From: Phycisphaerae bacterium | GTDB taxonomy: Bacteria; Planctomycetota; Phycisphaerae; Tepidisphaerales; Tepidisphaeraceae | Direction: 5' to 3' | DNA: 64,000 nt | Assembly: GCA_025924315.1 (NCBI GenBank) | Contig: JAICIO010000001.1 | Coordinates: 62,001-126,000 of the forward strand | Part shown: one piece after another, positions 45,999 to 54,062 of the stretch | Layout: each line of letters starts with the position of its first letter | How positions within the stretch are numbered: the first letter of the stretch is position 1 | The notes under the pieces: model-generated | Told to the model about the DNA's origin: nothing | The model's input: the letters and a program-made list of their open reading frames with translations, nothing else | Database searches by the model: none | Made by a program: the position numbers and the translations under genes

Positions 45999-46409
45999 AT
46001 GAGTGAACTGGTCCCAGGGACTGGCGTTTCCGCGGAGTCGGAAAAGCAGTCAAAGAAAAACCGAATCCTGATCGTGGAAGACCATGCGCCGACGCGTCTG
46101 GCGATGAGCCGCCTGCTCCGGCAGGTCGGGGCCGAAGTCGTCACCGCGCGCGACGGCGAAGAGGGGCTCGGTTATCTCCTCACACAACGCTTTGACATTC
46201 TCCTCACAGATCTGCGCATGCCGGTGATGGACGGCTTCGAGCTGCTGCATCATTGCCTCAAGCTCCCCGACTCTCACCGCCCGCGGCGCATCGTCGCGAT
46301 CAGCGGCGAATATGAAGCCGGCGCGCTCCGCGGTCAGCCGGTGCAGTTCATGGCGAAGCCCTTCGATCTCGACGCGCTGCTCGACATGATCGGCGGGAAG
46401 ATGAATTGA
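45999..46409 (+). CDS. Single-domain response regulator (CheY-like)
   Basis: 136 aa: a short N-terminal extension, then one receiver domain with the acidic pocket VEDH, phospho-acceptor D71 in LLTDLRMPVMDGFELL, the switch Thr/Ser region IVAISGEY and K near 120 in FMAKPFDLDALL. No output domain, so it must act by binding a partner. No kinase is adjacent. Followed by a family-1 palindrome. Confidence 0.93.
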   Translation: MSELVPGTGVSAESEKQSKKNRILIVEDHAPTRLAMSRLLRQVGAEVVTARDGEEGLGYLLTQRFDILLTDLRMPVMDGFELLHHCLKLPDSHRPRRIVAISGEYEAGALRGQPVQFMAKPFDLDALLDMIGGKMN

Positions 46410-46419
46410 TGTGGGTCTT

Positions 46420-46494
46420 GTAGTGTGCGCTTCAGCGCACCGGTTATTCTGTTTGATGCGCAGCGAATAACCGGTGCGCTGAAGCGCACCCTAC
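46420..46494. repeat. Palindromic doublet, family 1 (copy F)
   Basis: Left half GTAGTGTGCGCTTCAGCGCACC, right half GGTGCGCTGAAGCGCACC-CTAC, with GGTTATT/AATAACC inside. The single G to T change near the left edge breaks one outer pair only. A classical terminator hairpin follows 11 bases later. Confidence 0.92.
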
Positions 46495-46505
46495 AAAAGC
46501 AAAAA

Positions 46506-46534
46506 AAGCCCAAGCGCATCGCTTGGGCTTTAAA
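46506..46534. terminator. Intrinsic terminator, probably bidirectional
   Basis: AAGCCCAAGCG-CAT-CGCTTGGGCTT is a perfect 11-bp stem with a 3-base loop, preceded by a run of A and followed by TTTAAAG, so it can end the response-regulator transcript and the minus-strand gene that ends at 46554. Confidence 0.85.
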
Positions 46535-46553
46535 GTTTAGAGTGGGATTGCGC

Positions 46554-46862
46554 CTAAGCCGACTTCACATCGACGAACGCCTCAACGCTCTTCAGATCGC
46601 GGATGATCTGCGGAGTCGCCTTAATCGTCGCGCTCGCGCCGCGAGCCAGTTCGGGATGAAGCTTATTGGGGCGCTTCGTCCAGATGCACCCGCCGCGGCG
46701 CTTGGGCTGTTCCTTGAAGTTGCTTGCGCGCTCTTCGATCGGTTTGCTGACCGACTTATCCATGAGGAACAGTCGCTCGAGGGTCTTTCGCGCACCGGCG
46801 CGGGTGATGCTTTTGCTGACGGTCAGGGTCACCTGCGCGCCGCTTTTGATATCGATCGCCAT
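46554..46862 (-). CDS. Small basic conserved planctomycete protein
   Basis: 102 aa from ATG 46862 behind GGAGATTT; a TTG six bases earlier is less likely. N-terminal beta strand (GAQVTLTVSKSITRAGARKTLERLF), a basic middle with KRRGGCIWTKRPNKL and a C-terminal strand-helix (ASATIKATPQIIRDLKSVEAFVDV). I recall similar short proteins throughout planctomycetes but know no function. The Lys/Arg-rich middle hints at nucleic-acid binding (inference). It has its own terminator. Confidence 0.75.
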   Translation of the reverse strand: MAIDIKSGAQVTLTVSKSITRAGARKTLERLFLMDKSVSKPIEERASNFKEQPKRRGGCIWTKRPNKLHPELARGASATIKATPQIIRDLKSVEAFVDVKSA

Positions 46863-46922
46863 GTTCAAATCTCCGGGAAATTCGAGCGGGGAAGTATAGC
46901 AAGCACCAGCGGGGAGGCAAGT

Positions 46923-47861
46923 CTACCGGGGAGTAGGGCTCGGAGCCGCCGTCGAGGGGAGCAATTCCCATTGCGTCACATCCCCGTTGGACGAAATCGC
47001 CTTCCCCATGCTGGGAGTGAGGACAAAGCCGTTCTCTGTGAGCTTCGCAACGATTTGGCCTTTTTTCCCATCGACCTCGAATGGAATGATGAACTTCGAG
47101 TCGTCCTTTGGGTCGACCATGCCTGCGAAAAGACGCAACCCGCCGCCGGCGCTCATTTGCTCCTGTTCGTCCGAAATCGGGTGAGTTCGCGTATCAGGCA
47201 GAGTGAACTCCATTGAGCTGGTGAAGGCGGTTGGGATCTCGATGCCGTTGGGTGAAAGATTCCACGCGGAAACCCAGAGCCGCCGGCCTTTGTAGACGGA
47301 GCTCTGGGCCGCTGAAACGCCGAAGTTAAAGAGGCTCGTCAACTCCGCGGCGACGAGCATCGGGCGATGCGATGGCGACATGCGCTCGTGCAGAAACGCC
47401 ATCGCCGCCGGGTAGCGCGTTCCGCCGTTCAGCCTGAACGTCAGATCCTTGTACACCTGCGGATTGATCTGCGCCGCCGGCACTTGATAGTTCGCCGGAC
47501 GCATCGAGTCCGCCGGCAACGCGGGCTGATACCCACTTGCATTCTGCAACAGCTTCAGCGCCTTATCCCAGTTCTCCTCGTACACCACGGTGTTGTCGGG
47601 CAACGAGAAGTTGATCGCCGACTTCTGCGCCGCGATGTCCTTCTGAAGCTGAGCTTGAGCCGCGGCCTTCGCCGCGCGATGCGCCTTCCACTGCTGATAA
47701 ACGGACCCCACATAGGTCCACGTCTTCGGCCCCAGCAACGAGCTGCCGAGCATGATCGTGTTGAGCAGCGTGAGAATCAGCAGCAAACGAACGGATTTGC
47801 GTGTGGCGTACGGAGACTCAGCACGCTGATACTCGACCGGCTCGACGTTGCGATCGTGCAT
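46923..47861 (-). CDS. Single-pass membrane protein, hypothetical
   Basis: 312 aa with one membrane segment at about residues 24-44 (VRLLLILTLLNTIMLGSSLLG), a coiled-coil-like stretch (AAKAAAQAQLQKDIAAQKSA), and a mainly beta extracytoplasmic domain with LFNFGVSAAQSSVYKGRRLWVSAW split over two strands. No recognised motif. It lies 27 bases downstream of mqnE on the same strand, so it may be co-transcribed. The C-terminus is Pro/Ser/Thr-rich. Confidence 0.7.
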   Translation of the reverse strand: MHDRNVEPVEYQRAESPYATRKSVRLLLILTLLNTIMLGSSLLGPKTWTYVGSVYQQWKAHRAAKAAAQAQLQKDIAAQKSAINFSLPDNTVVYEENWDKALKLLQNASGYQPALPADSMRPANYQVPAAQINPQVYKDLTFRLNGGTRYPAAMAFLHERMSPSHRPMLVAAELTSLFNFGVSAAQSSVYKGRRLWVSAWNLSPNGIEIPTAFTSSMEFTLPDTRTHPISDEQEQMSAGGGLRLFAGMVDPKDDSKFIIPFEVDGKKGQIVAKLTENGFVLTPSMGKAISSNGDVTQWELLPSTAAPSPTPR

Positions 47862-47888
47862 AGCCTGCCTCTTGAATTGAACGGACGA

Positions 47889-49046
47889 TCAAGCGAGCGC
47901 CATCTCCGGCTCGATCACGCGATCATTCGCGGGATCGCGCTTCACTTCGCGGTAGAGCGTGTCGCGCTCGATCGGCGTGCGTCCCGCCTCGCGAATGCGC
48001 CGCTGGATGTCGCTCACGTGCAGTTCCTGGTGCACGCCATGACCTTCGCGCTTGGTGATATCGTACCACACGACGGTGCCGTCGAGATCATCGCAGCCCC
48101 AATCGAGCGCCACCTGCGAGAGGCCAACACCCTGCATGATCCAGAACGCCTTGATGTGGGCGATGTTGTGAAGCATCAGCCGTGCGATGGCGAGTGTCTT
48201 GAGGTCTGTCAATCCCGTAGGTCCCGGCAGATTTCCGAGCTCGCTGCCATCCGGGATGAAGCTGAGCGGAATGATGCTGTTGAAGTGCGCCCGCGAAGAC
48301 GCAAGCGACTCCGCCTGTAGCTCGCGAAGCGCGATCAGGTGCTTCACGCGCTCTTCGGGGGTTTCGACGTGGCCGTAGAGCATCGTCGCGTTGCTGTAGA
48401 TGCCGAGCCGATGGGCGGTGCGATGAACCTCGAACCACTTGTTCGCGCCGACCTTGCCCTTGAACACTTCTGCGTGCACGCGCTCGTCGAAGATCTCCGC
48501 GCCACCGCCAGGCAATGAGCCGAGGCCGGCGTCGCGAAGGGCGCTCAGCACTTCTTCAATCCTCATCCGCGCCACGCGCGTGAAGTGAACAATCTCGATC
48601 GCCGTGAACGCTTTCACGTGAAGCTGTGGACAAGCCGACTTCACGCCACGCAGCATGTCGAGGTAGTAGTCGAACTTGAGCCATGGATGGAGCCCGCCGA
48701 CGATGTGCACTTCGGTCGCGCCGGCGTCGGCGGCCTTCTTCGCGGTCGCGACGACCTGTTCGATCGGCATCTCATATGCGCCTTCTTCGCCGCGCTTGCG
48801 GTAGAAGGAGCAGAACTTGCAGCTGAGCGCGCAGACGTTGGTGTAGTTGATGTGCCGGTTGCGGTTGTAGTAGGTCTTATCGCCATGCAACCGCTCACGG
48901 ACGATGTTCGCGAGCCGACCGATGCCGTGCAGATCGCGGCTGTGGTACAGCGCCACGCCATCGTCGTATGAGAGCACCTTGCCCGCCAGAACCTTCTCGC
49001 GGATGGAATTCAGCGTTGGATCCGATACAAAACCGTCGTTGGACAT
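47889..49046 (-). CDS. mqnE: Aminofutalosine synthase MqnE (radical SAM)
   Basis: 385 aa from ATG 49046 (MSNDGFVSDPTLNSIREK). The radical-SAM cluster motif is C72-x3-C76-x2-C79 in NVCALSCKFCSF. MqnE-type features follow: HIVGGLHPWLKFDYYLDMLRG split over a strand and helix, GGGAEIFDERVH, TMLYGHVETPEERV, and WGCDDLDGTVV near the end. It joins 3-(1-carboxyvinyl)oxybenzoate with SAM in the futalosine menaquinone pathway. A prenyltransferase of the MqnP kind and ubiX lie 2-4 kb away. Confidence 0.95.
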   Translation of the reverse strand: MSNDGFVSDPTLNSIREKVLAGKVLSYDDGVALYHSRDLHGIGRLANIVRERLHGDKTYYNRNRHINYTNVCALSCKFCSFYRKRGEEGAYEMPIEQVVATAKKAADAGATEVHIVGGLHPWLKFDYYLDMLRGVKSACPQLHVKAFTAIEIVHFTRVARMRIEEVLSALRDAGLGSLPGGGAEIFDERVHAEVFKGKVGANKWFEVHRTAHRLGIYSNATMLYGHVETPEERVKHLIALRELQAESLASSRAHFNSIIPLSFIPDGSELGNLPGPTGLTDLKTLAIARLMLHNIAHIKAFWIMQGVGLSQVALDWGCDDLDGTVVWYDITKREGHGVHQELHVSDIQRRIREAGRTPIERDTLYREVKRDPANDRVIEPEMALA

Positions 49047-49123
49047 TACGCTGACAGTATAGGCGAGTCCGCCGACTGCGAAAGAGTCGTCACGACTTTT
49101 GAAAACAGGGCAAGGGAGGAACC

Positions 49124-50503
49124 GTGAACAGAGTAATCCGGATCGCATGCGTGCTGCTGACGCTTGCACTTGTGTTGCGCGCGAGCGCGGACGCCAAACG
49201 CCCGAATATCCTCGTGATCGTCGCGGACGATCTCGGGTACGCGGACATCGGCGCGCAGGGGCAGGAAAAGGACGTCCGCACGCCGAACGTGGACACCATC
49301 GCCAAGGCCGGCGTGCGGTTTACCAACGGCTACGTCACGTGTCCGGTGTGCAGCCCAACGCGGGCCGGCTTGATGACCGGTCGTTATCAGACGCGCTTCG
49401 GCCACGAAGTGAATCCAGGTCCGAACACGCCCGAGAATTTCGGGCTGCCCCTCGATCAAATCACAATGGGGCAGGCTTTCAAAAGCGCCGGTTACACGAC
49501 GGGCGCGATCGGCAAATGGCACCTCGGTTTCAAGACCGAGATGATGCCGACGCATCGCGGGTTTGATGAGTTCTACGGCTTTCTCGGAGGCGCGCACTCG
49601 TACACCGAAGTGACCGCGGGCAAAATCGCGAAGAACTCGGTGTTGCGCGGCGAGAAGCCAGTCGAATCGGTCACGTACCTGACCGACGACTTCGGCCGCG
49701 AAGCAGGAGATTTTGTCGATCGACATGCAAGTGAAGACAAGCCGTTCTTTCTCTATCTCGCGTTCAACGCGGTTCACACGCCGATGCAGGCGGCGGAGAA
49801 ATATCTCGACCGATTTAAGGAAGAGCCGGACAAGAAACGGCGAACGCTTCTCGCGAAGCTGTCCGCGCTCGACGACGCGGTCGGAGTAGTGCTCGGAAAG
49901 CTGCGCGATCACAAGATCGAAGACAGCACGCTGATCTTCTTCATCAGCGACAATGGCGGACCGACCGGCAGCAACGGTTCGCGCAACACGCCACTGCGCG
50001 GGTTCAAGGGGCAGGTCTTTGAAGGCGGAATTCGCGAGCCGTTTTGCATCCAATGGAACGGCCATATCCCGGCGGGGAAAGTCGACGATCGCACCGTCGT
50101 GTCGCTCGATATTTTTCCGACAGCGCTCGCCGCCGCCGGCGCGGAAAAGCCCGAGAATGTGAACCTCGATGGCGCAAACCTCTTGCCCTTCCTAAAGGAA
50201 GGAAACAAGGACGTCATTCACGAGTCGCTTTACTGGCGCTTCGGCCCGCAGTGGGCGATCCGCGATGGGAATATGAAACTCATGCACAATAATCCGGATG
50301 GGACGATGCTATTCGATCTCGGCAAAGACATGAGCGAAACGCACGATCTCGCGTCCGCGCAGCCCGACGAGGTGAAGCGGCTCAAGGCGAAATACGACGA
50401 GTGGAATTCGAAGAACATCGCGCCGCTCTGGCACGATTCGCGCGAAGGCAAGCGCGCTGCGAACGGGAAGGCCAGCGACGCGAAGGGTGAAGCCGACGAG
50501 TGA
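49124..50503 (+). CDS. Sulfatase (Sec-exported)
   Basis: A 459-aa sulfatase with signal peptide MNRVIRIACVLLTLALVLRASA. Metal motif PNILVIVADDLGYADIG, formylglycine motif C76-S-P-T-R in CPVCSPTRAGLMTGRYQ, AIGKWHLG, FFISDNGGPTGSN, and GIREPFCIQW. The T in place of the second S of CxPSR is an accepted variant. Aryl- or carbohydrate-sulfatase in the periplasm. Divergent from mqnE. A lysine/alanine-rich tail follows the catalytic domain. Confidence 0.94.
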   Translation: MNRVIRIACVLLTLALVLRASADAKRPNILVIVADDLGYADIGAQGQEKDVRTPNVDTIAKAGVRFTNGYVTCPVCSPTRAGLMTGRYQTRFGHEVNPGPNTPENFGLPLDQITMGQAFKSAGYTTGAIGKWHLGFKTEMMPTHRGFDEFYGFLGGAHSYTEVTAGKIAKNSVLRGEKPVESVTYLTDDFGREAGDFVDRHASEDKPFFLYLAFNAVHTPMQAAEKYLDRFKEEPDKKRRTLLAKLSALDDAVGVVLGKLRDHKIEDSTLIFFISDNGGPTGSNGSRNTPLRGFKGQVFEGGIREPFCIQWNGHIPAGKVDDRTVVSLDIFPTALAAAGAEKPENVNLDGANLLPFLKEGNKDVIHESLYWRFGPQWAIRDGNMKLMHNNPDGTMLFDLGKDMSETHDLASAQPDEVKRLKAKYDEWNSKNIAPLWHDSREGKRAANGKASDAKGEADE

Positions 50504-50518
50504 TCCGAATCGCTCAAC

Positions 50519-50588
50519 GTTTAGCCCCCGCGGCCACGCGGGGGTTTGGTTCGACGGGTTCATCCCCGCGTGGCCGCGGGGGCTAAAC
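50519..50588. repeat. Palindromic doublet, family 6
   Basis: GTTTAGC...GCTAAAC ends enclose CCCCCGCG-GCCA-CGCGGGGG and CCCCGCG-TGGC-CGCGGGG. It sits exactly between two convergent genes, so it can terminate both. Confidence 0.9.
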
Positions 50589-50593
50589 ATGAA

Positions 50594-50893
50594 TCAGCGA
50601 TGCTCCGCCGGCTCGGCGGGCGACCCGTCTTCGCGGTACCACGCTTTTTGAGTCTGGTTCGCTTCGCGATAAGTGATCTCATACGCCGCGGGCCCGGTGG
50701 CGGTGTGAATGATCTGGGAGCTGAGGGCAGCGGCGCCGGGATGATCGCGATTGAACGACGCACGCACCGGCGTCGGCAGGCTCGTCATCTTCGCTTCGTT
50801 GTAAACGTCCTGCTCGGTGACTTCCGGCTTGGGATGGCTCTTGCAGCCGACGAACATCACGAGCGCGACCACGACAACGATCAATCGGTTCAT
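50594..50893 (-). CDS. PepSY-like lipoprotein
   Basis: 99 aa with a lipoprotein signal, MNRLIVVVVALVMFVGC (Cys17). The mature part, LPTPVRASFNRDHPGA followed by YEITYREANQTQKAWY, resembles the small PepSY-like/beta-lactamase-inhibitor-like fold. Probably a periplasmic, lipid-anchored protein of unknown role. Flanked by palindromic doublets on both sides. Confidence 0.75.
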   Translation of the reverse strand: MNRLIVVVVALVMFVGCKSHPKPEVTEQDVYNEAKMTSLPTPVRASFNRDHPGAAALSSQIIHTATGPAAYEITYREANQTQKAWYREDGSPAEPAEHR

Positions 50894-50903
50894 AAAGTCT
50901 CCG

Positions 50904-50976
50904 TAGGGGGCGCTTCAGCGCACCGGTTATTCCTTGTGCGCGCGAAGTAATAACCGGTGCGCTGAAGCGCACCCTA
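50904..50976. repeat. Palindromic doublet, family 1 (copy G)
   Basis: GTAGGGGGCGCTTCAGCGC on the left and GGTGCGCTGAAGCGCACC-CTAC on the right, with GGTTATT/AATAACC inside. It lies 5' of the lipoprotein gene and 3' of the prenyltransferase gene. Confidence 0.92.
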
Positions 50977-50982
50977 CAGGAT

Positions 50983-51903
50983 TCAAAAGAGGACGTCGAG
51001 AATGCCCAACGTGCCGAGCAGCAGGCTGATGATGCCGTTGATCGTAAAAAAAGCGAGGCCGACTTTCGACAGATCAGTTGGTCGGACAAGAGAGTGTTCG
51101 ACGATCAGCAGCGCGACCGCGATTCCGACGCCGATGAAATACAGCGTCGAAAGGGCGGGCGAATAGAGCCCGAGCAGGACAAGCATCGCGACGCAAATCA
51201 GGTGCGTGAAGCGACTGATCCACAGCGCAGCCGAAATGCCGAACTTCGAGGGAACCGAAAAGACTCCGCAGGCGAGGTCGCTCTCGTAATCCTGGCACGC
51301 GTAGATGATGTCAAACGCCGCGGTCCAGGTCAGCACCGCGGCGGCCATGAGGACCGGTTCCCAACTCAACCGACCGGCGATCGCGATCCAGGCACAAACC
51401 GGTGCAAGCGCCAGCGATGCGCCGAGGTAGTAATGGCAGAGGCGCGTGAACCGCTTAAGCAGCGGGTACGAACTGACGAAGATCAGCACGGGAATCGACA
51501 GCGCAAGTGGCCAGACATTGCCGTACTTCCAGTAAAAGCCATAGGTCGCCGCGATAAAACCAACGGCGCAGACGAAAAGGGTGGTTGCGACGAACGCGAC
51601 CGGGAGTTGCCCACTCGGAATGGCGCGACGGGCTGTACGAGGATTCTGCGCGTCAAGCTTCGCGTCCAGCAGTCGATTCGCGGCCATCGCGACGGTGCGG
51701 GCGCAGATCATGCAGATCACGATCAGAACGAGCTGAAATGCATGGGGCCAACCGCCTGCCGCGAGGAAGGTCGCGAGCAGCGCCCACGGCATTGCGAAGA
51801 CGGTGTGACTGATTTTGATGTCACGGGCAAAGAGCGAGAATCTCGCCGCAAAAGACGTCGGTGCTTTTGGCGTGTGGGGAATCGGTGCAGAAGCGAAAGT
51901 CAT
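50983..51903 (-). CDS. mqnP: UbiA-family prenyltransferase, MqnP-like
   Basis: 306 aa from ATG 51903 (MTFASAPIPHTPKAP). About eight to nine membrane helices. First aspartate motif ANRLLDAKLDAQNPRTARR (N-x3-D-x3-D) and second YACQDYESD. The NPRTARR-type continuation and the nearby mqnE favour the menaquinone-futalosine prenyltransferase over 4-hydroxybenzoate prenyltransferase. It would attach the polyprenyl chain made by an enzyme like the one at 29 kb. Longer start at 51927 is possible. Confidence 0.85.
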   Translation of the reverse strand: MTFASAPIPHTPKAPTSFAARFSLFARDIKISHTVFAMPWALLATFLAAGGWPHAFQLVLIVICMICARTVAMAANRLLDAKLDAQNPRTARRAIPSGQLPVAFVATTLFVCAVGFIAATYGFYWKYGNVWPLALSIPVLIFVSSYPLLKRFTRLCHYYLGASLALAPVCAWIAIAGRLSWEPVLMAAAVLTWTAAFDIIYACQDYESDLACGVFSVPSKFGISAALWISRFTHLICVAMLVLLGLYSPALSTLYFIGVGIAVALLIVEHSLVRPTDLSKVGLAFFTINGIISLLLGTLGILDVLF

Positions 51904-51911
51904 TGGATTGA

Positions 51912-51969
51912 AACCACGGATTAACACAGATGAACACGGATCAGTGTTTATCGGTGTTCATCTGTGGTT
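51912..51969. repeat. Imperfect inverted repeat with 10-bp periodicity
   Basis: AACCACGGATTAACACAGAT...GTTCATCTGTGGTT; the arms are built from GAT-x-AACAC units repeated every ten bases. It separates the prenyltransferase start from the CsrA gene end. Similar text is widespread between planctomycete genes (recollection). Confidence 0.7.
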
Positions 51970-51974
51970 CCATT

Positions 51975-52289
51975 TCACTCTTTGTCTTCCTTGATCGAGT
52001 TCGGCGATTCCTTTCGGTGAAGCGCCAAATGCGGCGGCGCGTTGATGCCGAGGCGCACCACGTCGCCCCGCACTTCGACCAGCGTCACCTGGATCATCGG
52101 GCCGATCGGAAAGGACTGGCCTTTGCTCAGCTCGTGAGCGGTCTGAAACGTTCCGCCGTCGTTCGGTCCGCCGAGCATGCGGCCCTTGGCGATCAGGCGA
52201 ACGGACTTCTCATCGATATCGGTCGGCGCCACAAAAATGTCATCGCCGATCACCAGCCATTCATCGACCCCGCGCGTGAACACAAACAT
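51975..52289 (-). CDS. CsrA-family RNA-binding regulator with duplicated core
   Basis: 104 aa from ATG 52289 behind GGAGGG, about 7 bases away; earlier starts add a poor leader. The ends are CsrA: MFVFTRGVDEWLVIGDDI at the N-terminus and TLVEVRGDVVRLGINAPPHL then ALHRKE at the C-terminus. Between them, about 45 extra residues include IGDDIFVAPTDIDEKSVRLIAKG, itself similar to CsrA strands 2-4, followed by a loop and a second start-like piece SKGQSFPIGPMIQVTL. CsrA normally has about 60 aa and works as a swapped dimer on GGA-containing mRNA leaders. Between mqnP and ubiX on the same strand. Confidence 0.8.
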   Translation of the reverse strand: MFVFTRGVDEWLVIGDDIFVAPTDIDEKSVRLIAKGRMLGGPNDGGTFQTAHELSKGQSFPIGPMIQVTLVEVRGDVVRLGINAPPHLALHRKESPNSIKEDKE

Positions 52290-52351
52290 CAGCACACCCT
52301 CCGATGGCGAAAAGAGCATCCCGCATAGCCACGGTCCCCGGCGAACGACCC

Positions 52352-52954
52352 CTAAACGCTCTTCGCTGGTGGTCGAATATTCTTTGGATCCCACCGCGTG
52401 TCAAATGTATGGGGCACGCCGATGAGATCGAGAAGCTTCCCCGCGACAAAGTCAACCACTTCACCGACCGTGGCGGGGTTCAAATAAAACCCCGGATTTG
52501 CCGGGGCGAGAATCACGCCCGCGTCGGTCAGCACCTTGTAATTGTTCACGTCGATCGGCGAGAGCGGCATTTCGCGATGGCACAAAATTAATTTCCGGCG
52601 CTCCTTCAATGTGACCGCGGCGGCGCGGGCGATGAGGTTGTCGCCGAGGCCATGTGCGACGGCCCCGAGGGTGTTGCTCGAGCAGGGGACGATCACCATG
52701 CCGTCGTGAAGAAACGATCCGCTGGCGAGCTTCGCGCCGACGTCGTTGTAGCTGTAGAGCGAGATGTTGTGATCATCCGTCCCGGCCAGCACGCCCAGAT
52801 CAACGCTCTCCATCCCGAGTTCATCATGCAGCAACCGTCGACCCAGCGGCGAGATCACGAGATGCGTCTGCACGCCCGCCGCGACAAGCCCGTGAATAAA
52901 CCGTTGCGCATACAGCGCGCCGCTCGCGCCGGTGATGGCGGTGACGATGTTCAT
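52352..52954 (-). CDS. ubiX: Flavin prenyltransferase UbiX
   Basis: 200 aa from ATG 52954 (MNIVTAITGASGALYAQRF). Family features: the GASGALYA phosphate loop, IVPCSSNTLGAVAHGLGDNLIARAA split over two segments, and the CHREMPLSPI motif with PANPGFY. It prenylates FMN for UbiD-type decarboxylases, which in the futalosine route act late in menaquinone synthesis. No ubiD in the window. 60 bases upstream of the CsrA-like gene on the same strand. Confidence 0.95.
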   Translation of the reverse strand: MNIVTAITGASGALYAQRFIHGLVAAGVQTHLVISPLGRRLLHDELGMESVDLGVLAGTDDHNISLYSYNDVGAKLASGSFLHDGMVIVPCSSNTLGAVAHGLGDNLIARAAAVTLKERRKLILCHREMPLSPIDVNNYKVLTDAGVILAPANPGFYLNPATVGEVVDFVAGKLLDLIGVPHTFDTRWDPKNIRPPAKSV

Positions 52955-53018
52955 CCGGTAAATCATACGGCATTCGTGCCAAAAGGGATTGACCTTTCAG
53001 AGAGTTTGAAAGACCGCG

Positions 53019-53504
53019 ATGAGCTACACGATCCGAGTATTCCAATCGTCCGATCTGCCACGTTTGCAGGAGATCACTGCCCAGACTTTCGGTCCCGTCT
53101 CGATTGATCGAAATATGGAGCAACTGCTCGGTCCCTTCGGCCAGGGTGATTGGCAAACGCGAAAGGTGAATGCGATCGCGGACGATTGCCGCGCCCAGCC
53201 CGACGGCGTGTTCGTTGCGCTCGATGAGAAGACCCAGATCGTTGGCTACGTCACGACGCGGCTGAATCACACAAGCGGCATCGGCTGGATCCCAAATCTC
53301 GCGGTCGATCCGAATCATCAGGGGAAAGGATTGGGCCGCGCACTCCTCGACCACGCCTTACATTTCTTCCGCGAACGAAAGATGAGCGTCGCGAAGATCG
53401 AGACGTTGGAGCAGAATCCGATTGGTCAGAAGTTGTATCCCTCGCTCGGTTTCCAAGAGGTTGCGCGGCAGATTCACTTCGCGATGCGACTCGACGAGAA
53501 ATGA
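53019..53504 (+). CDS. GNAT-family N-acetyltransferase
   Basis: 161 aa. Acetyl-CoA loop NHQGKGLGRALLDHAL at about residues 107-122, preceded by the strand IPNLAVDP and followed by LGFQEVARQIHFAM. The substrate (small molecule or protein amine) cannot be told. It overlaps the next GNAT gene by four bases (ATGA), so two acetyltransferases are made together. Confidence 0.9.
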   Translation: MSYTIRVFQSSDLPRLQEITAQTFGPVSIDRNMEQLLGPFGQGDWQTRKVNAIADDCRAQPDGVFVALDEKTQIVGYVTTRLNHTSGIGWIPNLAVDPNHQGKGLGRALLDHALHFFRERKMSVAKIETLEQNPIGQKLYPSLGFQEVARQIHFAMRLDEK

Positions 53505-54004
53505 GGTTTCGCATGGAAGTGACACTGCATGAAGCGACGGCCGGAGACCTCGTCATTGCGCGAAATCTGTCAAGTTACTACGTCTATGACATGGCCGAGT
53601 ATATGGGCTGGCCGTGCAAACCCGACGGACGTTTCGGCGGATGTGATGACCTCGAATCCTATTGGGCTGAGCCCGGCAAACACGCCTTCATGCTCCGCGC
53701 CAGCGATGAATTGGCCGGCTTCGTGCTGATCCTGGGGAGGAACGCGGAACCCGATGTCGATTTCTCCGTGACCGACTTTTTCGTCCTGCGAAAATTCCGC
53801 GGGCAGGGCGTCGGCCAGCGCATCGCACACGAACTCTTCAATCGCTTCCGGGGACGGTGGAAGGTCGAACAATTCTCGCAGAACAAGCCGGCGGTCGCGT
53901 TTTGGGAGAAAACGATCGATCGTTATACAGGCGGGAAGTTCGAGCGGTCGAACGCCGCCTCGCGATGGGAGGAGCCGCTCAATGTGCTGCGATTCTCTTC
54001 GTAG
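53501..54004 (+). CDS. GNAT-family N-acetyltransferase (second of the pair)
   Basis: 167 aa, with a possible inner start at 53513. Acetyl-CoA loop KFRGQGVGQRIAHELFN, strand FSVTDFFVL, and the C-terminal KVEQFSQNKPAVAFWEKTI typical of the ribosomal-protein or YjbC-like branch. Coupled to the preceding gene through an ATGA overlap. Its TAG stop (54002-54004) is part of a family-1 palindrome. Confidence 0.88.
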   Translation: MRFRMEVTLHEATAGDLVIARNLSSYYVYDMAEYMGWPCKPDGRFGGCDDLESYWAEPGKHAFMLRASDELAGFVLILGRNAEPDVDFSVTDFFVLRKFRGQGVGQRIAHELFNRFRGRWKVEQFSQNKPAVAFWEKTIDRYTGGKFERSNAASRWEEPLNVLRFSS

Positions 54005-54062
54005 GGTGTGCATCAGCACCCCATGGGTAGGCGCACAAACGGTGTGCTGAAGCACACCCTAC
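54001..54062. repeat. Palindromic doublet, family 1 variant (copy H), shared by two stop codons
   Basis: The right half GGTGTGCT-GA-AGCACACC is a perfect stem in which a G:C pair became T:A on both sides; the left half is damaged. The centre is shortened and lacks the GGTTATT/AATAACC arms. The left TAG ends the GNAT gene and the right TAG (minus strand, 54059-54061) ends the STAS gene. Confidence 0.88.

Noticed and set aside
46334-46519. Short frames reading ITGALKRTLQ and RVRFSAPVI across the family-1 repeats
   Set aside because: They are translations of the palindrome itself and recur wherever the repeat occurs; not genes.
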